From positions 1 through 5,860 of the forward strand of contig JARKUZ010000001.1 in assembly GCA_029851945.1 (NCBI GenBank): a stretch of 5,860 nucleotides of DNA, written 5' to 3'. Of this stretch, positions 1-5,647 are shown in pieces. The first letter of the stretch is position 1, and each line of letters begins with the position of its first letter. This stretch comes from Terrisporobacter sp. (GTDB lineage Bacteria; Bacillota_A; Clostridia; Peptostreptococcales; Peptostreptococcaceae). The notes below the pieces were generated by a model. The model was not told the DNA's origin. It searched no databases and saw only the letters and a program-made list of their open reading frames with translations. The position numbers were made by a program, and so were the translations under genes.

Positions 1-1040
1 AGTACTCTGAAAGAGTTCTTAGTAACTAAAGTTCTACCATCTAATCCCATACCAGCAATTGATTCAGTAACCCAAGTTGGATCTCCTGAGAATAAATCAT
101 TATATTCTGGAGTTCTTAAGAATTTAACTAATCTTAACTTCATTACGAAGTGATCCATTAATTCTTGAGCTTCAGCTTCAGTAATAACACCGTTTCTTAA
201 ATCTCTTTCAATGTATATATCTAAGAAAGTAGAAGTTCTTCCTAGAGACATCGCAGCACCATTTTGGTCTTTGATAGCTCCTAAGAATCCAAAGTATAAC
301 CATTGGATAGCTTCTCTAGCATTGGTAGCTGGCCCTGATATATCAAATCCATAACTAGCAGCTAGTCCTTTTAATTCTTTTAATGCAACAATTTGATCAG
401 AGATTTCTTCTCTTAATCTGATTACATCTTCATCTATAGTTTTAACTTCTAAGCTTAATTTTTGTTGTTCTTTATCTTGGATTAATCTATCAACACCGTA
501 TAAAGCAACTCTTCTGTAGTCACCTATAATTCTTCCTCTACCATAAGCATCTGGAAGACCAGTGATAACACCAGATTTTCTAGCTAATCTCATTTCAGTA
601 GTATAAGCATCGAATACACCTTGGTTATGAGTTTTTCTATATTTGCTGAAGATTTCTGAAATTTTTGGGCTTACTTCATATCCATAAGCTTTAGCAGCAC
701 TTTCAGCCATTCTTATACCACCATATGGCATTACAGCTCTTTTTAATGGAGCATCAGTTTGTACACCAACGATCTTTTCGAAAGCTTGGTCAATATAACC
801 AGGGTTATATTCATTAATTCCAGATATAGTTTCTGTATCTACATCTAAAACTCCACCATTTTCTCTTTCTTTTTTAAATAACTCACTAACTTCTGCCCAA
901 AGTTTAGTTGTAGCTTCAGTAGCTCCAGATAAGAAACTATCATCTCCTTCATATGGAGTGTAGTTAGTTTGGATAAAGTTTCTTACGTCAACACTTTTTG
1001 TCCATGAACCTGTTTTAAAATCGTTCCATTCTTCTCTCAT
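1..1040 (-). CDS. pflB: Pyruvate formate-lyase (formate C-acetyltransferase), N-terminal part, cut by the window edge
   Basis: This glycyl-radical enzyme of the cytoplasm converts pyruvate and CoA to acetyl-CoA and formate in anaerobic fermentation. The window holds the first 346 codons of a protein that is usually about 740-760 residues. The identity rests on long stretches of typical PFL sequence: [11 protein letters not shown] near residue 27, [32 protein letters not shown] ending near residue 175, [30 protein letters not shown] and [16 protein letters not shown] at the truncated end. The catalytic Cys-Cys pair and the C-terminal radical glycine lie beyond the left edge, so activity cannot be judged. 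The ATG at 1040-1038 is preceded by a good ribosome binding site (AGAGGCG, about 8 bases upstream), and the protein begins [20 protein letters not shown], as expected for a clostridial PFL. The activase gene (pflA) is not in view. The gene is divergent from the siderophore operon. Codon choice (GGT, GCT, AAC, TTC) fits a highly expressed gene. Confidence 0.97.
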   Translation of the reverse strand, partial: MREEWNDFKTGSWTKSVDVRNFIQTNYTPYEGDDSFLSGATEATTKLWAEVSELFKKERENGGVLDVDTETISGINEYNPGYIDQAFEKIVGVQTDAPLKRAVMPYGGIRMAESAAKAYGYEVSPKISEIFSKYRKTHNQGVFDAYTTEMRLARKSGVITGLPDAYGRGRIIGDYRRVALYGVDRLIQDKEQQKLSLEVKTIDEDVIRLREEISDQIVALKELKGLAASYGFDISGPATNAREAIQWLYFGFLGAIKDQNGAAMSLGRTSTFLDIYIERDLRNGVITEAEAQELMDHFVMKLRLVKFLRTPEYNDLFSGDPTWVTESIAGMGLDGRTLVTKNSFRV

Positions 1041-1065
1041 TTATAGCGCCTCTTTTCTTAAAATT

Positions 1066-1079
1066 ATTACATAAGTAAT
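1066..1079. repeat. Small perfect dyad between pflB promoter and start
   Basis: ATTAC-ATAA-GTAAT is a 5-4-5 inverted repeat that ends about 25 bases upstream of the pflB start codon, inside the predicted leader. It could be a weak hairpin or a protein-binding site. I do not recognise it as the site of a named regulator. Confidence 0.25.
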
Positions 1080-1112
1080 GTCATTTAATGTTAAATAATA
1101 ATTAAATTTAAA

Positions 1113-1135
1113 TAATAATAATTATCGTTTAACAA
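1113..1135. promoter_or_regulatory. Operator-like sequences in the pflB leader (Rex half-site overlapping a Fur-like palindrome)
   Basis: Just downstream of the predicted pflB start point the minus strand reads TTGTTAA (1135-1129). This is a perfect half of the Rex consensus TTGTTAANNNNTTAACAA, but the partner half matches poorly. Overlapping it, 1113-1127 matches the Fur box TGATAATNATTATCA at 12 of 14 fixed positions. Rex (NADH/NAD+ sensing) is a known regulator of fermentation genes in Firmicutes, which is why I note it. Both matches could arise by chance in such AT-rich DNA. Confidence 0.25.
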
Positions 1136-1147
1136 TGGCATATTTAA

Positions 1148-1176
1148 ACTATATCACTAAAATTTGAAATTTTCAA
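1148..1176 (-). promoter_or_regulatory. Candidate sigma-A promoter for pflB
   Basis: On the minus strand TTGAAA (1176-1171) is followed after exactly 17 bases by TATAGT (1153-1148). Each hexamer is one base off consensus. The predicted transcript start near 1141 would give a leader of about 100 bases before the pflB ATG. The -35 hexamer lies inside a perfect palindrome (TTGAAA-T-TTTCAA, 1164-1176). In such AT-rich DNA a chance match is possible, but spacing and position are good. Confidence 0.55.
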
Positions 1177-1200
1177 GATTTAAATTAAAAAAACTTGAAA
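1164..1200. repeat. Cluster of three CTTGAAA-type heptamers at the pflB promoter
   Basis: TTGAAA occurs at 1164-1169 and, as CTTGAAA, at 1194-1200. The inverted copy TTTCAAG is at 1171-1177. The first two form a perfect 6-1-6 palindrome. The two same-strand copies are 31 bases apart, about three helical turns. The middle copy is also the candidate -35 box of pflB. This could be a regulator-binding cluster, but no known regulator is assigned. Confidence 0.35.
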
Positions 1201-1660
1201 TCAAAATTATAGTAATTTAATTCCTTAAATATAATAACATAGTATTACTTTATAATCAAAGGGGTTGAATAGAAAATAAGGGACAATATTGTAGAAAAAA
1301 GGCAATATTATTAATAAAATGCAAAAAAATAATAAAAATGCATTTAAGTAGTTAAAAAATTAACAATTATATAAAACGAATTTATAAATTTTACAAAAAA
1401 TAATAAATAAAAAGAAGCCTTACAATTATAGTATGAAAAAGAACTTTTAACACCTAATGAAATATTTCGGTAATAATGAAGAAAATAAGTTTGTATAAAA
1501 GAAGTTTCTCTATTATTATGTGATGACAAAATAGAAATTATAGAGTTATTATTAAAAATATTAATAAGTTATTAAAATATTAATAGTAAATATTTTCAAA
1601 TTAATATATAATATAAATTTTATTGTAAAAAATATTAAATTTAAAAAAATATAAAATGAT
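1201..1660. other. AT-rich divergent intergenic region without a supportable gene
   Basis: This is the central part of the 739-base gap between pflB and the transporter operon. I see no reading frame with a ribosome binding site, no tRNA or recognisable riboswitch, and no GC-rich terminator hairpin. It holds short repeats: the palindrome ACAATATTGT at 1283-1292, two GG(A)CAATATT motifs 20 bases apart at 1281 and 1301, and the palindrome GAAATATTTC at 1459-1468. There is also a stop-interrupted protein-like frame around 1432-1572, described under findings, and a tandem repeat at 1549-1586. The function of the extra length is unknown. Confidence 0.6.
1549..1586. repeat. Imperfect tandem repeat, two copies of about 19 bases
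   Basis: Two adjacent copies, TTATTAAAAATATTAATAAG (20 bases) and TTATTAAAATATTAATAG (18 bases), differ only by two missing A residues. The repeat lies about 75 bases upstream of the predicted -35 of the iron-uptake operon. It may simply be slippage in AT-rich DNA, or it may add bending or activator-like AT tracts upstream of the promoter. Confidence 0.6.
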
Positions 1661-1661
1661 A

Positions 1662-1690
1662 TAGACAAGTATATATATTAGTGATATTCT
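1662..1690 (+). promoter_or_regulatory. Candidate extended -10 promoter of the siderophore transporter operon
   Basis: TAGACA (1662-1667, five of six matches to TTGACA) is followed after 17 bases by TATTCT (1685-1690). An extended -10 TGA lies immediately in front (1682-1684) and compensates for the weak -10 hexamer. Transcription would start near 1697, about 80 bases upstream of the first permease, just where the Fur-box-like palindrome begins. Confidence 0.55.
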
Positions 1691-1698
1691 TTAAAAGA

Positions 1699-1719
1699 AA
1701 ATGATAGCTAATATCATTT
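1699..1719. promoter_or_regulatory. Fur box (iron-responsive operator) of the transporter operon
   Basis: AAATGATA and TATCATTT are perfect 8-base arms separated by five bases. The central 15 bases (1702-1716) match the Firmicute Fur box TGATAATNATTATCA at 11 of 14 fixed positions. The site overlaps the predicted transcript start, the standard place for repression by iron-loaded Fur. The downstream genes are a ferric-siderophore transporter, a classic Fur target. The two central mismatches make it weaker than the second box at 4487-4501. Confidence 0.7.
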
Positions 1720-1779
1720 GAGAAATATTTTCGAAAGATATGTTTTTGGGAGATAATAATAAGTTACGGGGGACAATAA

Positions 1780-2733
1780 ATGAAAAAGAGATATTTATTT
1801 ATTATATTGCTATTAATATCAATTACATCAATATTTATTGGTGTATCAAGTATTACTATAAATGATATATTAACTTTTAACATAGATAAAATACATATAT
1901 TACTTATAAGTAGAATTCCAAGATTAATAGCAATATTAGTTGCAGGAATTGGTTTAAGTATAAGTGGTCTTATAATGCAACAAATTAGTAAAAATAAATT
2001 TGTTTCACCAACTACGGCAGCAACAGCAGATTTTGCAAAATTAGGAATATTATTTTGTATAATGATAATTCCTAATGCAACAACTATGGAAAAGATGATT
2101 ATATCATTTATTTTTGCTGGTTTAGGAACAGTTTTATTTATGAAAATGATAAAAGCTATAAAGATAAAAAATATAGTTTTTGTACCTTTAATGGGTATGA
2201 TGTTAGGTAAGATAGTTGGATCAATTACTACTTTCTTTGCTTATAAATATGATTTAGTCCAAAATATTTCATCTTGGATGGAAGGGGATATGTCATTAAT
2301 AATGAAAGGAAGTTATGAGTTACTTTATTTAAGTATTCCAATGGTAGTAGTAGCATTTTTATATGCTAATAAATTTACTATAGTAGGAATGGGAGAAGAT
2401 TTTGCAGTTAATTTAGGGCTTAATTATAATTTTGTAGTAAATGTGGGACTAGCTATTGTTTCATTAATATGTGCAGTAACAATTATAACTGTAGGTAATA
2501 TACCTTTCTTAGGACTTATTATTCCTAATATAGTTAGCTTATATAGCGGGGATAATTTAAAGAAAACATTATATCATACAGCGTTATTAGGACCTATATT
2601 CTTGCTTGTTTGTGATATTTTAGGAAGAATAATAATCTTCCCATTTGAGATGTCAATAAGCTTAACAGTAGGAGTAATTGGAAGTATAATATTCCTTTAT
2701 ATGATAATAAGGGGGACAAAAAATGAAAACTAA
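1780..2733 (+). CDS. yclN: Ferric-siderophore ABC transporter permease, YclN/CeuB/FatD type
   Basis: This FecCD-family integral membrane protein (317 residues, normal family length) is one half of the translocation channel. It is highly hydrophobic throughout, with roughly nine to ten predicted membrane helices, the first covering about residues 5-22. The family motif SRIPRLIAILVAG starts at residue 44; its arginines (R45, R48) correspond to those that typically salt-bridge to the binding protein. It continues with GLIMQQISKNKFVSPTT, characteristic of the YclN branch. The cytoplasmic coupling helix GMGEDFAVNLGL (203-214) contacts the ATPase, and PFLGLIIPNIV (242-252) is the usual FecCD signature. 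A strong ribosome binding site (GGGGG, 7 bases before the ATG) fixes the start, and the N-terminus matches what I remember of B. subtilis YclN. The gene overlaps the next by 11 bases, so translation is probably coupled. Ligand assignment to petrobactin or another catecholate is by homology. Confidence 0.93.
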   Translation: MKKRYLFIILLLISITSIFIGVSSITINDILTFNIDKIHILLISRIPRLIAILVAGIGLSISGLIMQQISKNKFVSPTTAATADFAKLGILFCIMIIPNATTMEKMIISFIFAGLGTVLFMKMIKAIKIKNIVFVPLMGMMLGKIVGSITTFFAYKYDLVQNISSWMEGDMSLIMKGSYELLYLSIPMVVVAFLYANKFTIVGMGEDFAVNLGLNYNFVVNVGLAIVSLICAVTIITVGNIPFLGLIIPNIVSLYSGDNLKKTLYHTALLGPIFLLVCDILGRIIIFPFEMSISLTVGVIGSIIFLYMIIRGTKNEN

Positions 2734-3679
2734 AGATAAAAGAAGTATAATTATTTTATCAGTATTGGTTTTAGTATTAGTAAGTTCGTTTTTATTTATT
2801 GGAGTAAATAGCATTAATTTTAAATATGCCTTATATAGAAGAATTCCTAAAATATATGCCATGATATTAACTGGTGGAGCAATAGGGTTTTCATCATTAA
2901 TATTTAAAACAGTAACAAATAATAGAATATTAACACCAAGTATCTTAGGAATAGATTCATTATATGTATTGTTACAAACAACTGTAGTATTTTTACTAGG
3001 ATCATCTTCAGCAATAATGAGTAATGGTAATATGAATTTTATAATTTCAATAGTAGCAATGCTTTTATTTTCAAGTTTAATGTATAAATTTATATTTAAA
3101 AAAGGTAGTAAAAACATATTTACATTATTATTAGTTGGGGTAGTATGTGGAACTTTATTTGAAAGTTTAACTACATTTATGCAAGATTTAATTGATCCAG
3201 TAGAATTCCAAATGGTACAAGATAAAATGCAAGCTAGCTTTAATAATATAAAGACAGATTTATTATTTATATCAAGCATAGTAATAATTGTTTGTATAGG
3301 ATATGTTTATGATTATTTAAAAATATTAGATGTTATGGCATTAGGAAGAGATGAAGCTATAAACTTAGGTGTAGATTATGACAAAATGGTAAAGAAAATA
3401 TTAGTAGTTGTAGTTTTATTAACATCAGTAGCTACAGCATTAGTTGGGCCAATAACATTTTTAGGATTGCTTGTAGTAAATATTGCACGACAACTTATAG
3501 CAACTTATAAACATAGTATTTTAGGGATTGCAACTATATTAATTAGTACAATAGCATTAATAGGTGGACAATTATTAGTTGAACATTTAATGGATTTTGG
3601 TGTTTCGGTAAGTGTAATAATTAATTTTGTTGGAGGAATTTATTTCATTTATTTAGTAATGAAGGAGAGAAATCGATGA
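2723..3679 (+). CDS. yclO: Ferric-siderophore ABC transporter permease, YclO/CeuC/FatC type
   Basis: This is the second FecCD-family permease (318 residues), pairing with the upstream one to form a heterodimeric channel. The first membrane helix spans about residues 8-28. YRRIPKIYAMILTGGAIGFS (38-57) is the counterpart of the R-I/L-P-R motif, with Lys43 in the second basic position. NRILTPSILGIDSLYVLLQT is typical of the YclO branch. The coupling helix is LGRDEAINLGVDY (207-219), followed by VGPITFLGLLVVNIAR (241-256). The start lies inside the end of the previous gene, behind GGGGG at 2711-2715. That initiation region (GGGGGACAAAAAATGAAAA) is nearly the same as that of the first permease. 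The stop overlaps the start of the ATPase gene in an ATGA arrangement. Two different permeases instead of a homodimer is the rule in the CeuBC and FatDC systems. Confidence 0.93.
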   Translation: MKTKDKRSIIILSVLVLVLVSSFLFIGVNSINFKYALYRRIPKIYAMILTGGAIGFSSLIFKTVTNNRILTPSILGIDSLYVLLQTTVVFLLGSSSAIMSNGNMNFIISIVAMLLFSSLMYKFIFKKGSKNIFTLLLVGVVCGTLFESLTTFMQDLIDPVEFQMVQDKMQASFNNIKTDLLFISSIVIIVCIGYVYDYLKILDVMALGRDEAINLGVDYDKMVKKILVVVVLLTSVATALVGPITFLGLLVVNIARQLIATYKHSILGIATILISTIALIGGQLLVEHLMDFGVSVSVIINFVGGIYFIYLVMKERNR

Positions 3680-4431
3680 TAGAAGTAAAAAATATAACTA
3701 AAATTTATGGAAATAAAAAAGTAGTAGATAATGTATCTTTAAATATACAGGAAGGAAAAATAACTTCTTTCATAGGACCAAATGGAGCCGGTAAAAGTAC
3801 TCTTCTTTCAATAATGAGTAGACTTTTAAAAAGAGATTCTGGAGAAGTTTTAGTTGATGGTAAAGATATATTAAAATGGGATAATAAAGAGCTAGCAAAA
3901 AAAATAGCTATTCTAAGACAATCAAATAATATTAATATTAGGTTAACTATTAGAGAGTTAGTTAGTTTTGGTAGATTTCCTCATTCTCAAGGAAATTTAA
4001 AAGAAGAAGATCATAAATATATAGATGAAGCAATTAACTATATGCAACTTAATGAGTTTGAGAATAGATACTTAGATGAGCTAAGTGGAGGTCAAAGACA
4101 AAGAGCATATATTGCCATGGTAATAGCTCAAAATAGTGATTATATATTTTTAGATGAGCCTTTAAATAATTTAGATATGAAGCATTCAGATGAAATTATG
4201 AAAATTTTAAGAAAGCTTTGTGATGAGTTGAAAAAAACAGTTGTAATAGTAATACATGATATTAACTTTGCATCTTGTTATTCAGATTATATAGTAGCTT
4301 TAAAAGATGGAAAACTTATAAAGAATGGACTTGCTGAAGAAACTATACAGAAGGAAGAACTAGAGAATATTTATGAAATAGATTTCCATATTGAAAATAT
4401 TAATAACAGAAATATATGTATATATTTCTAA
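3676..4431 (+). CDS. yclP: Ferric-siderophore ABC transporter ATP-binding protein, YclP/CeuD/FatE type
   Basis: This cytoplasmic ATPase (251 residues) powers import through the two permeases, probably as a homodimer. All nucleotide-binding motifs are intact: Walker A GPNGAGKST (34-42, Lys40), Q-loop Gln82, signature LSGGQRQR (136-143), Walker B YIFLDEP (156-162, with Asp160 and catalytic Glu161), D-loop NNLD (164-167) and switch His194. The sequences RLTIRELVSFGRFPHSQG and DEPLNNLDMKHS are those of the FepC/YclP branch of iron-chelate ATPases. The ribosome binding site AAGGAGAG is 6-7 bases before the ATG. The start overlaps the stop of the second permease by four bases (ATGA), which predicts translational coupling and equal production of channel and motor. 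After the stop, the operon is interrupted by a hairpin and a second Fur box. Confidence 0.95.
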   Translation: MIEVKNITKIYGNKKVVDNVSLNIQEGKITSFIGPNGAGKSTLLSIMSRLLKRDSGEVLVDGKDILKWDNKELAKKIAILRQSNNINIRLTIRELVSFGRFPHSQGNLKEEDHKYIDEAINYMQLNEFENRYLDELSGGQRQRAYIAMVIAQNSDYIFLDEPLNNLDMKHSDEIMKILRKLCDELKKTVVIVIHDINFASCYSDYIVALKDGKLIKNGLAEETIQKEELENIYEIDFHIENINNRNICIYF

Positions 4432-4447
4432 TATAAAATGATTATAA

Positions 4448-4468
4448 GGGCAAATTTTTAATTTGCCT
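4448..4468 (+). terminator. Intercistronic hairpin between ATPase and binding-protein genes (weak terminator or mRNA-processing signal)
   Basis: GGCAAATT (4449-4456) pairs perfectly with AATTTGCC (4460-4467) around a three-base loop, and a G-T pair extends the stem outward. The following bases (TATTATATAAAAAG) contain no real T tract, so full termination is doubtful. It could instead partly attenuate read-through, protect the 3' end of the upstream message, or mark a processing site. Any of these would separate expression of the membrane components from that of the binding protein. Confidence 0.5.
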
Positions 4469-4481
4469 ATTATATAAAAAG

Positions 4482-4501
4482 TATACTGATAATGAATATC
4501 A
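4482..4501 (+). promoter_or_regulatory. Internal Fur box with -10-like sequences before the binding-protein gene
   Basis: Positions 4487-4501 read TGATAATGAATATCA, which matches the Fur box TGATAATNATTATCA at 13 of 14 fixed positions, the best match in the window. TATACT (4482-4487) and GATAAT (4488-4493) are both one base off the -10 consensus and touch or overlap the box. The -35 is unclear: TTGCCT at 4463-4468 would need a spacer of 13 or 19 bases. I infer an internal iron-repressed promoter giving additional transcript for the binding protein; the operator itself is better supported than the exact promoter. Confidence 0.75.
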
Positions 4502-4539
4502 ATATTAAAAACAAAATTTATATAAAGAGGTGTATAATA

Positions 4540-5481
4540 ATGAAGAAAAAAACAATCATATCAATGGTAATTTTATTAGTAGTAGTATTAGGTATATTCG
4601 GTATTACTAAGTTTGCAGGAGTAGGGGAAAATAGTGAAGGAGAAACTGTAGTAGTTACTCATGAACTTGGAGAAACAACAATTAATAAAAATCCTAAAAA
4701 AATAGTAGTATTTGATTATGGAATTTTAGACTCATTAGATAAATTAGGAGTTGAAGGAATAGTAGGTGTAGTTCAAAGTGGACTTCCAGAGCATTTAAGT
4801 AAGTTTGCAAGTGAAGATTATTCAAGTATTGGATCTTTAAAAGAACCAGATATGGAAAAGATATTTGAATTAACTCCAGATTTAATAATAATTTCAGGAA
4901 GACAATCTGATTACTATGAAGAATTAAATAAAATTGCGCCAACAATACATTTAGGTGTGAAAAATGAAAATTATTTAGAATCATTCACAGAAAATATGAA
5001 TATATTAGGTGAAATATTCGGAGAAGAAAAAGCTGTTGAGAAGGAGCTTGCAACTATAACTAAAGCAATTGAAGAATTAAATACAAAAGTTACAGAAAAA
5101 GGTGTTAATGGACTTATAGCTTTAGCTAACGATGGAGCATTTAGCGTTTATGGAGCAGAATCAAGATTTGGAATAATACACAATAGCTTTGGAGTTACTC
5201 CAGTTGATGATACTATTGAAGCCTCTACTCATGGTCAAAAGGCTTCATTCGAATATATTGTAGAAAAGAATCCTCAATATCTATTTGTAGTTGATAGAGC
5301 TGCGGTTACAGGGGGAACAACTTCAGCTAAAGAGTTATTTGAAAATGAATTAATGGCAAAAACAGATGCATATCAAAATGGTAATATAGTGTACTTAAAT
5401 CCGAGTATTTGGTACACTGCAACAGGTGGATTCACATCAACAATGATGATGGTAGAAGAAATAAACAATGCAATAAAATAA
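4540..5481 (+). CDS. yclQ: Ferric-siderophore substrate-binding protein, YclQ/CeuE/FatB type, lacking the lipobox cysteine
   Basis: This extracytoplasmic protein (313 residues) should capture the ferric siderophore and deliver it to the permeases. I chose the ATG at 4540, which has AAAGAGG about 9 bases upstream and begins MKKKTIIS. An in-frame ATG 48 bases earlier lies inside the Fur box and lacks a ribosome binding site. A hydrophobic helix (about residues 5-23) is followed by FAGVGENSEG; Val28 stands where a lipoprotein would have Cys, and the whole protein has no cysteine. NPKKIVVFDYG opens the first lobe. Glu102 (GSLKEPD) and Glu238 (ASFEY) are the likely contacts to permease arginines. 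Arg121, Arg209 and Arg253 are spaced 88 and 44 apart, as I recall for the YclQ ligand-binding arginines. His231 and Tyr292 correspond to the CeuE pair that coordinates iron. A catecholate or petrobactin-like ligand is inferred. Confidence 0.92.
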   Translation: MKKKTIISMVILLVVVLGIFGITKFAGVGENSEGETVVVTHELGETTINKNPKKIVVFDYGILDSLDKLGVEGIVGVVQSGLPEHLSKFASEDYSSIGSLKEPDMEKIFELTPDLIIISGRQSDYYEELNKIAPTIHLGVKNENYLESFTENMNILGEIFGEEKAVEKELATITKAIEELNTKVTEKGVNGLIALANDGAFSVYGAESRFGIIHNSFGVTPVDDTIEASTHGQKASFEYIVEKNPQYLFVVDRAAVTGGTTSAKELFENELMAKTDAYQNGNIVYLNPSIWYTATGGFTSTMMMVEEINNAIK

Positions 5482-5492
5482 ATTTAATAAAT

Positions 5493-5532
5493 AAAAATAA
5501 GCTAGTTACAAATTAGTATCTAGCTTATTTTT
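5493..5532 (+). terminator. Rho-independent terminator closing the transporter operon
   Basis: A 13-base perfect stem, 5493-5505 pairing with 5520-5532 (core AATAAGCTAG / CTAGCTTATT), encloses an apical loop with three further pairs (TAC/GTA, 5507-5509 with 5516-5518). The upstream arm begins with an A tract and the downstream arm ends in five T residues, so it could work in both directions. It begins 11 bases after the binding-protein stop. Confidence 0.85.
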
Positions 5533-5591
5533 ATATGAAAAATTATAATTAAATATAAAATAATATAAAAAAGAATAGGTAATAAAATTAA

Positions 5592-5615
5592 ATTTTACTA
5601 AAAACAAAGTAAAAT
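5592..5615. repeat. Perfect inverted repeat upstream of the HAD phosphatase gene
   Basis: ATTTTACT and AGTAAAAT are exact 8-base arms separated by eight bases. The dyad lies about 80 bases before the phosphatase start and about 30 bases upstream of a TATAAT. The geometry would suit a dimeric regulator, but I cannot assign one; an accidental AT-rich palindrome is possible. Confidence 0.4.
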
Positions 5616-5647
5616 ATGATAAAATAATAATTAATGTAGCTTTAATT

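Noticed and set aside
1344..1529. 61-codon minus-strand reading frame in the intergenic region
   Set aside because: It starts with TTG, has no ribosome binding site and encodes a low-complexity Phe/Tyr/Ser-rich sequence typical of AT-rich noncoding DNA.
1697..1779. Riboswitch or attenuator in the leader of the transporter operon
   Set aside because: The leader is only about 80 bases, with no conserved aptamer sequence I recognise and no terminator hairpin; the palindrome fits a Fur operator better.
2662..3279. 205-codon minus-strand reading frame opposite the second permease
   Set aside because: It lies antisense to a clearly recognised permease, has no ribosome binding site or family resemblance, and is a by-product of the AT-rich coding strand.
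4694..4984. 96-codon minus-strand reading frame opposite the binding protein
   Set aside because: Antisense shadow of a well-supported gene, Leu/Phe/His-rich and without recognisable motifs.
5615..5631. TGATAAAATAATAAT as a third Fur box before the phosphatase gene
   Set aside because: Only the left half fits; the right half does not match ATTATCA and there is no dyad.
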